64,000 nt of DNA from Globodera rostochiensis (Eukaryota; Nematoda; Chromadorea; Rhabditida; Heteroderidae), in NCBI GenBank assembly GCA_018350325.1, contig JAEVLN010000006.1:4268056-4332055 (forward strand). The letters run 5' to 3'. Numbering within the stretch: the first letter of the stretch is position 1; each line of letters begins with the position of its first letter. The notes under the pieces were generated by a model, which saw only the letters and a program-made list of their open reading frames with translations, did not search any database and was not told where the DNA came from. Of the stretch, positions 9,600 to 20,816 are shown piece by piece. Made by a program: the position numbers and the translations under genes.

Positions 9600-12302
9600 T
9601 AGAGCCCGGTAAAAAAAAATTTCCGGGAACGGGAACGGGGTTTTCAAAAAGAACGGGACGGGAATCCCGAACGGGAATCCCGTCTTTTTCCCGTTCCCGT
9701 AAAAATCCCGTTCAATTTTTAACGGAAATCCCGCGGGAACGGGAAAAATTTTGAAAAATTAAGCAAACAATTTTCTAACATTTTTTAGACGCACTATACG
9801 GTAATTTCGCGTATAACACAATAAATAACAACATAAACATGAAAAATATTAATAGAATTGAATTTTTGGGATCGATTTGTTTAAGAAAATTAACATTTCT
9901 GCGTGTTCTGGTTTTAAACTTGAACGTCTGTAATCGTATACATCGCGCGCAACGCTGAAAAGTTGCTCACTTCCAATGGTTGGTGAAGGAGCTGTGAGGT
10001 AGCGCTTTGCAATTGTGGCAAGAATGGGGAAGCTTCCTTCGTTTATTTTCCACCAGTCCAACGGGCTTGGACTAAATAAGTCAATTACTCCAGAAAGTAA
10101 TACCCAAACAGTACCGGCCGTTTTGCTTGTTGAGGCTATTTCCGATAATGAGTCAAGGAAAGTGCGTTGAAGTTTGCTGGGAGGAGCTATAAAATCGCTT
10201 TCATCACAACTGAAAATGTCAAGGACGGCGTCATTTTGGGCATCTTTCTGTTCATCTGCAAGCCATAATTTCACACTTAATTTCGGAAGCAGAAAATTAA
10301 ATAAAACCAAATGTTTTACTCACTGCATTGTGAACAAATCCTTATCAGCCGCAAAAAATACTTTGAACCGAGGGTCAAGGAATGTCGAAACAGCATGAAG
10401 CCTTAAAATTAATTGAGACATTTTTTTTAAATTAAGAAACTTTTCGTTTTCCAAATGCGAAAATCGTTCTTCAATACCTGTAAGAAGCTTTGTTCGCATT
10501 TCTTCCACCTCGACAATTCCCTGTAAAATATTATTTTCGCCGTTCAGTCGAAGATCCAATTGGCGAATTTGTGAAAGCAATGCTCTTGCGAATGGAATTT
10601 TGGTCGAAAGCGGTGATTTGCAGAAGAAAAGTGGTGCTTCCTCCAATGGTGTTAGAAGGCGTTGAAGCAACTCAAGCAATTTCCACTCCCCGTCTTGCAT
10701 CGTCAATTCAAAATTTCGATGTTCAAATGAAATTAGGTCAATTGCGGCCCTCTGTTCCAACAAACGTCTGATCATTATCAAAGAAGAGTTCCAACGAACA
10801 ACCATTTCCTAAATTATTAATTGATAAACTTAAATCATCAATAGTTTATTTGTACCTGCAGGAGTTTGTGTTGTGGCAAACCTTCTAGTTCTTGTGCCTC
10901 TTTTAACTCATCCAAAGCTTTGATCGAATGTTTCACCCTCGAAACAATCCGACGACAATTTGCTTAAATTATAATACTTTCTAAAGACAAAACAGACCTT
11001 ACCGAAAAGTTCTGAAATTGCTCCTTGCTTACTTCCAAAACTGTTCTTCACCGAACGGTCCAACAAATGTGCGGCGCAATTTGCCCGGAAAAATGGCAGA
11101 ATTTTTTCGTTGTTGTCCATTTCTTCAAAAGCCTAAACAAAAAATACCAAATGCATCTATAAATCCAACCTTTTTCATGTTCGATCCACCATCGGTAAGA
11201 AAAGCGTGAATTTTTTTCTGGCAGCACCAACTATTTACTATTGTTGACAATGTTTCCGCAACTCGAAGTCCAGTGTGTGATCCAGGGAATGGTTGAATCG
11301 CCAAAGTGTATACCACTCTGGTCCATTTGTCAGTAATTCCCTCCGCTGTTAAACTAATCAACTTTTAGTATTTTTGCTTTACTAAAATAAACCTTATAAA
11401 GCCTTGACTTGGCCCACTCCAAATGTCGGATGTGCATTTGACGGCGGCATATGCAATTGGAAGAAGCTTTCGGTAGTGCGACTCGTCTTTGAGCTGCTCA
11501 CTCCATGGTTTGCATAAAGTCCGGAAATGCGGATTGTTGACGAGGTTGAACGGCAGATTTGCACAACAAATCAAATTGACAATCACTTTGTCGAGTCGCG
11601 TCATATTTCCTTAATTACTTTTAAATAACAAAACAGAATCGAGTTATGTAACTAACCACTGCTCCTCACAACGAAATTTTCGATTCCTCCGGCTTTCCGG
11701 CACTTGACAACCGACTTCTCTAAATTTTTCGTCATTTCGTCAAATTTTGTTTTATATTCCGAATTCTTGTGCTTTTCACTCCTCAAATGTCCAATCAAAG
11801 AGGAAATACTGCCGTCCGAAAATTTGAATTGGTATTTGCCCTCCTTTTTGCCTTGCATTCCAAACATTCTGCCATCTCCTTATTTTTACTGTTTCGTTCA
11901 AAAAGTCCAATTTTCCAAATTGGATGCATCCGTGACATTAGAAATAATAAATAAACCTTGATTAATAAATAAAAGAACAGAATATGGCGCATTTTGGGGG
12001 GCTTTGGCGGTTGCAATAGCCGCCGCCGTCAAAATTTTTTGCGTTTTGTGATGAAAATTGGTCCAAAATTGTTACAATTTTTGAAAACATTTCGCCAAGA
12101 AAAAAGAACGGGAACGGGAAAAAGACTGAAAAAAATTTCCGGGAACGGGAACGGGGTTTTCAAAAAGAACGGGGCGGGAATCCCGAACGGGAATCCCGTC
12201 TTTTTCCCGTTCCCGTAAAAAATCCCGCTGGGCAAAAAAGACGGGAACGGGACCGGGATTCCCGTATTTATCCCGCGGGAATCCCGTTCCCGCCGGGCTC
12301 TA
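9600..12302 (-). mobile_element. autonomous-type hAT DNA transposon with 8-bp target duplication
   Basis: The ends are TAGAGCCCGG (9600) and CCGGGCTCTA (ending 12302), flanked on both sides by GTTGGCAG (9592-9599 and 12303-12310). Subterminal regions at both ends hold repeated cgggaacggg / cccgttcccg, probable transposase-binding arrays. An 8-bp duplication, short inverted ends and a BED plus hAT transposase identify the superfamily. Length is 2,703 bp. Confidence 0.93.
9849..11990 (-). pseudogene. hAT transposase, BED finger + RNaseH-like + dimerisation domain, frameshifted
   Basis: Exons on the minus strand: a BED zinc finger near 11,900-11,655 (MAECLECKAK then GHLRSEKHKNSEY); about 11,604-11,393 (KCTSDIWSGPSQGF, the D-x-W strand); about 11,354-11,172 (AFLTDGGSNMKK, second catalytic Asp); 11,133-11,001 (CAAHLLDRSVKN); about 10,986-10,855; about 10,805-10,320 (VVRWNSSLIMIRRL); and about 10,275-9,849 ([20 protein letters not shown], the C-terminal hAT dimerisation motif). 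The Cys pair and His pair of the BED finger lie in different frames across the aaggcaaaaaggaggg run near 11,845, so the copy is probably inactive or this is a base error. Transposition would be cut-and-paste. Confidence 0.85.
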
Positions 12303-12394
12303 GTTGGCAGTGCCAATGTCGTCATCGCTTTGCGTTTTATCAAAAATTTCGAAATTGAAATCTAAAAGATAAAAGCCGTTGTGGGGTGCTAGGT

Positions 12395-12590
12395 CGTTTC
12401 GTAAAATCCGCCACTATGGGCGTTTCGCAAAATCCGTCACTTTGGGCGTTTCGCAAAATCCGCCACTATGGGCATTTTGCAAAATCCGCCACTATGGGCG
12501 TTTCGCAAAATCCGCCACTATGGGCGTTTCGCAAAATCCGCCACTATGGGCTTTCGCAAAACGCCACTATGGATGAGCTTCGCAAAATTA
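12395..12590 (+). repeat. 26-bp minisatellite in element terminus
   Basis: About seven copies of cgcaaaatccgccactatgg plus gcgttt. The unit is the terminal sequence of the Mutator-like element, so the array looks like amplification of a transposon end. Confidence 0.8.
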
Positions 12591-12729
12591 CTAAAAATAT
12601 TATTAAATTATATTATTTAAAAAGTATATAAAAATGAATCTAATTTGCATTTGAGAATTTAAATCGGTTTTTGAATCTTAGGGGTTTTTTAGGCTTAGGC
12701 CTAAGCCACCCTGGTTTGGGGTTCTTTAA

Positions 12730-13168
12730 TGTAAGGATTTGTGTGTTCCGCTGGTTGGAAGTGAACGGTCTGAGCTACCGGGGCGTCCCATTAGCCTTCT
12801 TCTTTATGGATGATCTTTTGCCCCCGCCCTAGGCGTTTTAACCGTTCACTTCCAACCAGCGGAACACACAAATCCTTACAGCTCCATCCTCAACGGGACC
12901 GGTCCCTCGGTCCATCGATCGATCACACATCGATCGCTTCGCTGGCGACGGTTGGGCAACCATCCGGTGCTACCAGTAAAGAATAGGCAAAATGTTAGCC
13001 CCGGGTGGGACTCGAACCCACGTCCTCCACCCAATCCGTGGGCAGCTCTTCCAACTGAGCTACCGGGGCGTCCCATTAGCCTGCTTCTTTATGGATGATC
13101 TTTTGCCCCCGCCATAGGCGTTTTAACCGTTCACTTCCAACCAGCGTAACACACAAATCCTTACATTA
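12730..13168. mobile_element. nested inverted-repeat element carrying a tRNA-like gene
   Basis: Starts atGTAAGGATTTGTGTG...GGTTGGAAGTGAACGGT and ends ACCGTTCACTTCCAACC...ACACACAAATCCTTACat. A third copy of that end lies internally at 12837-12881. Compared with the related element at 20231-20648, it sits between ctttA and TTaag, suggesting a TA target. The interior holds a tRNA-like sequence plus ccggtgctaccagtaaagaa, which closely resembles the LTR/primer-site junction at 51121-51145. Confidence 0.7.
12998..13069 (-). tRNA. tRNA-like gene, probably pseudogene (anticodon loop atypical)
   Basis: On the minus strand: acceptor GCCCCGG pairs with CCGGGGC over 7 bp; D arm GCTC-AGTTGGAA-GAGC; T arm GTGGG-TTCGAGT-CCCAC. 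The anticodon arm gives at best GCCC-ACGGATT-GGGT with anticodon GGA. It has C at position 33 instead of T and no long variable arm, so it is not a normal tRNA-Ser. Acceptor and T arms look intact. It lies inside a repeat element. Confidence 0.5.
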
Positions 13169-13407
13169 AGCTTAGGCCTAAGCCACCCGAGTTCGTTAAG
13201 CCTAAACCTAAGCCACCCGGGTTCGTTAAGCTTAGGCTGAAACATTCGTGTAAACATTAATTTGTGATGTAAATAAATATTGAAAAAAATAGTTTAAATT
13301 AAAATAAATGGCGGATTTTGCGAAACGCCCATTTTTTTCGAGATGGCGGATTTTGCGAAATGCCCATAGTGGTGGATTTTGCGAAACGAGTCAGCGCGCC
13401 GTTGTGG

Positions 13408-14399
13408 TACAATTCCATGTTCGAAGCGGATTTAAACAGTTAGAAAATGGCGGGGGTTGGGGCTCAAAAAAGCAAAGATTGATTTTGTTTATAATCTTTT
13501 TTATGTAAAAGAATGTGCCATAATCATAAATGCTGAAATATGTATAATAAAGCGAATGCTCAACAAAATAATTTGGTTTAATAATATTTTACATATAAGG
13601 CAAATAAAAAGGCAAATTTTAACAATAAAAATTCCATACCCTCAACAAAATTCTCTTTTTGTTTCGAAAATGAAATGGATAAATATTATGGCAAACGAAT
13701 TTTTAAAATTGAAATAAAACTTTTGAAAATTTGCTTCGCTTAAATAGTGGCCAAAAACTGTGAATGGTTATGAATAAACAAACAAAGTTTGGTGAACGCC
13801 TCTTGAAAAATGAGAATTTGCATTATTTGACTCCGATTTTCGCCCTCTTTTTTGATTTGTCCAGCCGTTTCCATTCGCTTATTGAGGGTCAACAAAAGCA
13901 ACCAATTTTTTTTTGCAAATTTTGCACTAAAAATACTATTTGAGGTCGGTCTGTTTACCTTTCTTCATGTGCATGGCCATTTTTAAATTTAGATAAAAGA
14001 GCTTTTGGCAATTTAAATAAATTTTAAGGCAATGTACAAATAAATTGGCGTTTTCAAATAAAAGAGAATTTGTTCATAAAATTTAAATTAATTTGATTCG
14101 ATTTGGATTTGGATTTTGTTTGATGGGAGTCATTGAACAACTTGGCCACTTTTACTAAGGTATTTTTTTAAATTTATTAGTAGGGATGGAATTGTTAGTG
14201 TCAGCTGACCGACGAAAAAAAAAGAGTTATTTTGTTAGTACCGCATTCGATTACGCCAATGACCCAAGAAGCAGAGTCATGGTCCCGCCTAATCTCGAGA
14301 CAATTTTCTAAAACGGAATATATTAGTGCAGCAACATTTATCAGATGTAGTTCAATCACTATATTTATTTATAGCTTTTTCAAATTAGATCATCAAGCA
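13408..14399. other. no recognisable gene
   Basis: AT-rich sequence with scattered short ORFs lacking family features. I see no clear repeat or splice-supported exon. Confidence 0.35.
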
Positions 14400-14407
14400 T
14401 TAATTAC

Positions 14408-14977
14408 TAGGGCCGCTAATTATATGGAAATTCCTTTTTTTTGCGCACTCGGAACAGCGTATAAATAACATAAATTGTGTTTTTAACTTTGATTGGCGCT
14501 TCTAGAGCCCATTTTATAATCCATATTTCCCATATTTCGCGATTTTCGCGATTTTTATCCATATTCCATTTTTTCCATATTTCCCATTTTTCAAAAATTC
14601 CTTAACAAAACTGCAATAAAAACGAAAAATACACCTCTAAGGATCGACTTTTTCAAAATTTTCAAAAAATACACCCCTAAAAATTGACTTTTTCGCGACT
14701 AAGAATTCTGCCACCAAAAAATAAAAATTTTTAAATTCTGCTTATTTTTTAAAATTTTCTCTGAAATGCCTTTAATTTGCATATAAAAATTTTTATTTCT
14801 CTTATTACTTCTATTAGGAAATTTTGTCCATTTTTTGCTATATTTGAAAAAAAAATTTCTCCATATTTTGTCCATATTTTGCAATTTTTGCTCATATTTG
14901 ATCCATATTTTACAATTTTTCATCCATATTTTATGGCCATATTTCGAGATTTATTGTCCATATAATTAGCGGCCCTA
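14408..14977. mobile_element. 570-bp hAT-type MITE
   Basis: The terminal repeats are perfect over about 20 bp (TAGGGCCGCTAATTATATGG at the left and its reverse complement at the right). The target duplication TTAATTAC is exact (14400-14407 and 14978-14985). The interior is simple ccatattttg-rich sequence with no transposase. Confidence 0.9.
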
Positions 14978-15234
14978 TTAATTACTAACAAAACGCAATT
15001 AACCCAAATAAAAACAAAATAATTTGTCAGATTAAATGTCGCTTAATTTGTAAAGGGTCGTGTTTAATTAAACTTGGATAATATGGGAAGCAATTCTTCC
15101 AAAAAAAAAGACTGAACAATCTATTCAAAATTTTGTAAATAATGCTACTTGTTATGTTATACCGTTCCCCTTAAAATGTTATTTTCACCTTTTTAGGGGT
15201 AATTTGTGTCGCTCGAATATGCACTTTATTTTAA

Positions 15235-15740
15235 TTCCGTTATGGCGCCACACCTTCAAATTTAAAAAAAGGGCAACAAAAACGCTAAAAGGTGTTTTAA
15301 GGGGCATTATAGGGCGCAGAATCCGATTCTAACATCCATTTCGACCAATTCCGAACCCCGGACCCGAATTCGAGCAATTTTCAAACAAAAATCGGGTTTT
15401 TTATTGTAACTGGTCCGGGGTTCGAAATCGGTCGAAAAGGAGGTCAAATTCGGTAACTGCGTCCCCGAATACCCCTAGAAACACCTTTTTACCGACTTTG
15501 AAAACCATTTTCATTTTGCTTTCGAAAAATCATAGATGTTGAAATCATAGATAAGATGAAATCATATGATGAAATACATTTTAAATTTTTTTTAATTAAT
15601 ATGAGCAAATCTTTTTTTAAATTTTTTTGAATATAGATGGCATATTCGTAATCAGCGATCTCGATAACCCCGGGTACCTATCAGAATTTAGCTTTTTGCT
15701 GACCTTTTTTAAAATTTGAATGTGTGGCGCCATAACGGAA
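15235..15740. mobile_element. fold-back element with CCGTTATGGCGCC ends
   Basis: TTCCGTTATGGCGCCACACC at the left is mirrored by ggtgtggcgccataacggaa-like sequence at the right (CCATAACGG ends at 15738), continuing for about 35 bp. The interior is a second inverted repeat (gattctaacatccatttcga ... tcgaaatcggtcgaaaagga). Other fold-back elements in the window share this inner core while having different outer ends. Confidence 0.75.
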
Positions 15741-16010
15741 AAGTACCGATAAGTTGCGTTCGATTACACCAGACGGGAAAAAACGGAGTCGAATTTTCAA
15801 AATCATTAAGGAATTCGTGCTTAATAATGTCTTCGGTTGGCCGACATTTGCGCCGTGAAAGCAATAAAAAAAAAGTCAAACTCAAAATTTAAAAAAATTA
15901 AATAAATCAATACGGATGAATATATATTATATATTTCTGAAATAATATTTCTTGACTGTACATAATTATTGATTATTTTTATTGAAAGAATTTGGCTTTG
16001 AACGATTTGA

Positions 16011-16030
16011 TCTTTTCAGGAAAATATAAA
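16011..16030 (+). promoter_or_regulatory. 5' boundary of HTH gene: acceptor-like or TATA-like site
   Basis: gatcttttcag at 16009-16019 is a typical nematode 3' splice site usable for spliced-leader addition. aaatataaag at 16021-16030 is TATA-like. Only one is likely to be functional; the sequence does not decide between them. Confidence 0.35.
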
Positions 16031-16136
16031 GCATTGGATTAATAAACATTGGCTTTTTATTGACAAAACTCAGTTTATAACGAAAATTATTAACATTTTC
16101 AATAAAATTAAAAGAATTTTTAAGGAATTGAAGGCA

Positions 16137-17309
16137 ATGAAAGTTTGGCTATTAATTATTATTTTATTCTTTGCAACGGCTTTTATCAAAAATGCTAATT
16201 CTGTAGGCGAATGCGGAGAAAGGCCAAAACTTTACAAAACATTTGATGAAATATTTGGAAAAGGATGGGATGATGAAAGTAATGATTCAAAAGACTTGAA
16301 TTGTCGTCATGTTAAAGAAGAAGATCAAGACGTACAAGATCCAAACATTTCTGATCAGAAAAATATTGATGAAATATTGAAACAGAAATTTGATGAAATT
16401 TATGATGAAAATTGGTCGGAAGACGAAAACAATTCAGCGTCATCCTTGGATGATCTTGATCAGGAAGATTCTACAAAATATTTTTCTGATCAAAATAACT
16501 CAACTGATCAAGATGAGAGTGTTGATGAACAGAAAAATGAGTCCAATGAATGTGAAAAAATTCAATCTGGTCAGCAAAAACGTGAAATTGTTGAAGAATT
16601 TATTTCATTAACAGAAAAATATAAGCAAAAAGGAAAACATTCCAGAAAAGAGTGGCGAAAAATTTATGCCAAAATTTCGAAAACTATCGGTGTCGGTCAT
16701 GGTAAAATTTTAAAATGGAAAAAAGAGTTTGGACTAAGCATAAAAATACATTCAAAACAAGAACAAATGGAAAAACTAAAGCAATATTGTGAAATTAAAA
16801 GAAATAATCCAAAAATAAAAGATTTCGAAATAGCGGAAAGTTTAAATATTGGAGGAAGCACGCTGAAGCAATGGAAAATGGAACTTAAAAATGCTGTCAA
16901 AGATGAGAATGATTATTCTTACAAAAAGGAACTCGATCAAATAACTCAAAACAAAGTTTATTCTGATCAGCAAAAACGCGAAATTTTGAAACAATTTGAT
17001 GAAATAAAAAGCAAACATGCAGAGGCAAAACTCAAAAACATTTCCATGTATGAACTCGATGATAAAATTGCAAAAAAATTGGGCGTTTGTAGACGAACAA
17101 TTATTCGATGGAAGCGCAAATTTGGTCTTTCTGTCAGCAATAAAACATTTTCTGATGCAACAAAAATTGGAATTTTGAAGAAATATGCCAAAATAAAAAG
17201 AATAAACCCCAAAATGCCAGATGCCGTTATTGCTGAAATGTTAAAGATTTCAACAGAAAGCTTACGTCGTTGGAAAAAACAATTTAAAAAAGAAATTGCA
17301 AACCTTTAA
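16137..17309 (+). CDS. secreted protein with acidic region and four helix-turn-helix repeats (effector candidate)
   Basis: Single-exon 390-aa protein. The ATG at 16137 is preferred over an upstream TTG because it opens a clean signal peptide (MKVWLLIIILFFATAFIKNA, cleavage near residue 22). Residues about 25-145 are acidic and hold a duplicated motif (FDEIFGKGWDDE, FDEIYDENWSED). The rest is four basic helix-turn-helix units in an A-B-A-B order. A units are SGQQKREIVEEF...ILKWKKEFGLS and SDQQKREILKQF...IIRWKRKFGLS. B units are QEQMEKLKQYCEIKRNNPKI...LKQWK and IGILKKYAKIKRINPKM...LRRWKKQF. Such HTH units occur in transposases and DNA-binding proteins. Coupling to a signal peptide suggests a secreted protein that may act in the host nucleus, which is inference. 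No other transposase domain is present. Confidence 0.8.
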   Translation: MKVWLLIIILFFATAFIKNANSVGECGERPKLYKTFDEIFGKGWDDESNDSKDLNCRHVKEEDQDVQDPNISDQKNIDEILKQKFDEIYDENWSEDENNSASSLDDLDQEDSTKYFSDQNNSTDQDESVDEQKNESNECEKIQSGQQKREIVEEFISLTEKYKQKGKHSRKEWRKIYAKISKTIGVGHGKILKWKKEFGLSIKIHSKQEQMEKLKQYCEIKRNNPKIKDFEIAESLNIGGSTLKQWKMELKNAVKDENDYSYKKELDQITQNKVYSDQQKREILKQFDEIKSKHAEAKLKNISMYELDDKIAKKLGVCRRTIIRWKRKFGLSVSNKTFSDATKIGILKKYAKIKRINPKMPDAVIAEMLKISTESLRRWKKQFKKEIANL

Positions 17310-18195
17310 ATACGGCACTTTGTTGGCCCTTTTGAGTCAACGCGAAGATGTGTTATTATTGTTGTTTGGGATCGAATTATTTTTTAAATTTTTGTTATTT
17401 AAGAATTGAATTTTGTTTCTTTGTTTTCTTAAAAGTAAATTAGGTAGGTGTCATCTGTTTGTAATGTTGAGAAATTCGAGGTTTTTTTTTTCGAGGCTAT
17501 TCGTACCTCAAATCTACCTAAACATTTTTTCAAAAATTTATAATAATGTAAAAAATTCAAATCTTTTATCTTAAGATCGATCCTTCACAGAAAGTCTTAA
17601 TTTTATCACAATTGTAATGTAATATTTTTTGGAAAATTTTGTAAAAAAATGTCAAAAAAACATTTTTGGGTTAAGAAAATATCGGAAAATGCATTATTAG
17701 CTTGAAGAGTTACAAGAAAAGTAACTGCAACGGTCTAAATATATTTTGTACAAAGTCGAACATTTCCGGAGTGTCTAATAATTTTTGCTAATCTGGGCAG
17801 CTGGTGTAAAAGCCAGGGAAAGAGACTGCCTTTTCCAGCGGGCAAGCACTCTTAGACGCTATGTCCAAAGGGTGTCGACACTTTGTCTGGATTAAAAAAA
17901 TACCTCAATATTCGTTCTCAACGCATCAAATAACGTCGGTTTACCAAATTTCACCCATCTCAACCATTATTTCGACACTTTGTCCAAATAGGTGTCGACA
18001 CTTTGTCTGAAACCCAAAACTTCCACTTCACAGGCCATTTGGGCATTTTGCACATATTTTCCCTCTTGGCATATGGTGTTTTTGGGCTAATCGCATTCAA
18101 ATTGCGGCGATGTACAAAGCGTTTCGTTTTTCAAAAATTTTTCGTAAAAGTTTGGTACTTGGAAGAGTTTAAGAAGCGCAAATTTGAATTGGGAA
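17310..18195. other. no gene recognised; short direct repeat
   Basis: AT-rich. The phrase ggtgtcgacactttgtctg occurs at about 17870 and 17990 with tttgtcc variants between. No coding exon is supported. Confidence 0.35.
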
Positions 18196-18500
18196 ATAAT
18201 TTTTTGGGAACAAAATTTATTGGATAACCAAACCGAACTGTTCACAAATCATTATTTATTCTTGAAAATAATTGTATGATCCATCGCATTTGAATTATCT
18301 TCTTTTTTTGGATAATTGTCGATGTTTGGGATTAAATCAATTCTTGTTCATTCCCTCCTCAATCAGTTCCAACGGAGGAAAAATGCTAAAAGTTGGTAAT
18401 TTATTTATTCATTTTCACGAATCAGAGTATATTTTATTTTAACTTTCAATTCAAAAATTTAAATACAATTTGTTTACCCGCAATAAATGCCAACATTGCG
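18195..18500. repeat. 3' part of tandem gene duplication, copy A
   Basis: Nearly identical to 22965-23275 (ttttttgggaacaaaattta, aaccgaactgttcacaaatc, caatttgtttacccgcaata). This fixes the downstream edge of the duplicated Ly6-like gene unit. Confidence 0.85.
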
Positions 18501-19387
18501 GCGACCGTGCCAAAGGAACGCAGTCCGAGCGTGCCATTGCATGCGTTACCGGTACAGCACGACATGCGGCAGTAATTTTTAATCTTGTTGGTATCGACTC
18601 CATTGACGATTCCCACTCCTTTTTCTGGAATTTCACAGCTTTTCTCCTCCGGCGGCAAACACGCCTTGAACGCAATCGTAGAGCGCGCTGAGCAATTTGA
18701 ATTAAATGATCAGAACGGAATTGGCATTTTTTTGCGGAGATTTCGGTGCCTATTCATATGCAATTTTGACAAAATAATTTATGGTTTTATTTTTAGGGTT
18801 AAAAAAATTGGTTTTAGACGTGTTATTAGTCCAGGGTATTTCCACCTCCGAAAAACCACCGACCCGGCAATTCTCAACCCCCGACGTCGCGGTTTTAACG
18901 CAATTTTAATCCCCCACCCTTTATGCCTATTTTCCGTGCTGGGTACACCGCACTAAACCATATACGAATGGAAAACTCTATATGAATAGAAACTATTTGT
19001 AAAACTAAATAAAGCAGTAAATCAAAGTTTAGTTATGATCAGAAAACCACAAAAAAGTTCGATATTCAGCAAGTTTACATACAGTGGACGCCAAAAGTAA
19101 AGCGACAAAAAATTTTGTTTTTGTTTAACGCGGTATAACAAACTAAAGAAGCATTGTTGCGATTTTTCTGGGCTTTAAAATGATGTAGTTAGTGTCAGAC
19201 ACATCACGTCAAAACATTGTTTGACCCTATGTCCAATTGCATCACTTTTTACTGCGTCAAACAAAGCGACAAAATTTAAAAAAACAAAAAATCAATTTTT
19301 TATGTGGCCAAGAATCCTAACAAAAATTCATGCACGCATAACTTTTGATACTGATCATAAAAGGTAATTGGACCAAGTTGCTACAAC

Positions 19388-19978
19388 GGTGACCGGAAAA
19401 TGCGTCAGTGATTATTAAAAGTCGAGAAAAAAGTGTTTTTTATCGGATTTAGGGGCGTAGACTACAATTCTAACATCTATTTTTGCCGATTTCGAACCTC
19501 GAACCAAATTCGACAATTTTCAAAAATTCCAAATTTTACAAAAATCCATTTTGTCTGAAAATCATTCAAAAGTATGAATTCGATTATTACTTTCGTTGTA
19601 AAGTGTCTCAAATCCCACCCAAGCCAAAACTTCCCGAATCTCCTGACGTCTTAGGCTAAGCCTAAGCTAGGATTAAGCTATGCTTAGGCCTCAGCCTAAC
19701 AAACCCCAAGCCAGGGTGGCTTCGGCCTAAGCTAGGCTTAGGCTTAGCTTCAGTACTGGACAGAATCGGCAATCGTCGTTGACTTCGGACGGGTTAACAT
19801 GATTTTTGAAAAGTTTGAATTTTCGACCAAATGTTCGAATTCTGGTGCGGGTTTCGGAATTGGTTGTAGCAGCTCAGAATTGGATTTTTTTGACCCCAAA
19901 AACCTCCAGAAACATATTTTACATGACTTTTAATAGTCACTGAAAACGCATTTTCCACTGACGCATTTTCCGGGAGCC
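19388..19978. mobile_element. fold-back element, CCGGAAAATGCG ends
   Basis: Left GGTGACCGGAAAATGCG; right CGCATTTTCCGGGAGCC. Flanked by GCTACAAC at 19380-19387 and 19979-19986 (exact 8 bp). Long inner arms (gtcagtgattattaaaagtc / gacttttaatagtcactg). The interior includes the gattctaacatc core shared with the other fold-backs. Confidence 0.8.
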
Positions 19979-20230
19979 GCTACAACACCTCCTTCATGGA
20001 GATCCGGAATCCCCAAAATACATACACTGAAAATGGGGGTAAATTGGGAAAAAAATCCCTGAAGGCTTGGAAAAAATTTTCTGCAACAAATCATCATGAG
20101 GGATGAATAGCCCACTAAATTCTCTACAAAAGCCAAAAAACCGCTAAGCTCTGCGACTTTTCTCCGATGAGTTGGGGCGTCATGTGCAACTGCGCAGGGA
20201 CCGTCTGCTGGGGGTACGGTAGTTCAATAA

Positions 20231-20648
20231 CGTGCTGGGTCGTTTCGCAAATCCGCCATTTATTTTAATTTAAACAATTTTATTCAAAATTTATTTACAT
20301 CAAAAATTAATGTTTACACGAATGTTTAAGCCTAAGCTTAATGTACCCGGGTGGTTTAGGCCTAAGCCTAAAGAACCCCAAGCCACGGTGGTTTAGGCCT
20401 AAGCCTAATAAGTCTCCACTTTTCCCCATTCTCTACAGCTTTGGAGTTACTTAAAAAAAGTAGGTTTTCCTTAAAAGATTTCAACAGATTCAAAAACCGA
20501 TTTATCTCAAATGCACATAATATTCATTTTTATAAACTTTTTAATAATATAATTTAATAATATTTTTAGTGATTTTGCAAAGCCGATCCATAGTGGCGGA
20601 TTTTGCGAAACGCCCATAGTGGCGGATTTTGCGAAACGACCTAGCACC
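20231..20648. mobile_element. 418-bp Mutator-like MITE
   Basis: Left CGTGCTGGGTCGTTTCGC; right GCGAAACGACCTAGCACC. Target duplication GTTCAATAA (9 bp) at 20222-20230 and 20649-20657. Same family as 12385-13397, but without its internal insertion. Confidence 0.85.
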
Positions 20649-20816
20649 GTTCAATAATTTTTAGATGCAAAAATCGTGATTTCTCACTTGAAATACATGT
20701 TTTTAATTGCCTAATTATTTTAAAAAACTCTTTGACTTTGCTGAAATGCTTTTTCTACATTAGTATAAGACTTAACCGATTTAGTGAGGTGTGAATAAAG
20801 TTATGATGTCTAAAAT

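Larger units (their letters stand above)
12385..13397. mobile_element. Mutator-like non-autonomous element with 9-10 bp target duplication
   Basis: Begins GGTGCTAGGTCGTTTCG and ends CGAAACGAGTCAGCGC. It is flanked by GCCGTTGTGG at 12375-12384 and again at 13398-13407. The interior shares sequence with 20231-20648 (gcttaggcctaagccaccc and the ggcggattttgcgaaacg end). Both target duplications are 9-10 bp, as expected for Mutator-like elements. No transposase is present. Its left end expands into the 12395-12590 minisatellite and it hosts a second element at 12730-13168. Confidence 0.8.

Noticed and set aside
12998..13069. Functional tRNA-Ser (GGA)
   Set aside because: It lacks T33 and a long variable arm, and is embedded in a mobile element.
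12876..13076. 66-aa ORF on the minus strand
   Set aside because: It reads through the tRNA-like sequence of a repeat element.
15637..15642. TGGCAT (reverse of the ATGCCA gland-promoter motif) upstream of the HTH gene
   Set aside because: A single hexamer about 500 bp upstream is expected by chance.
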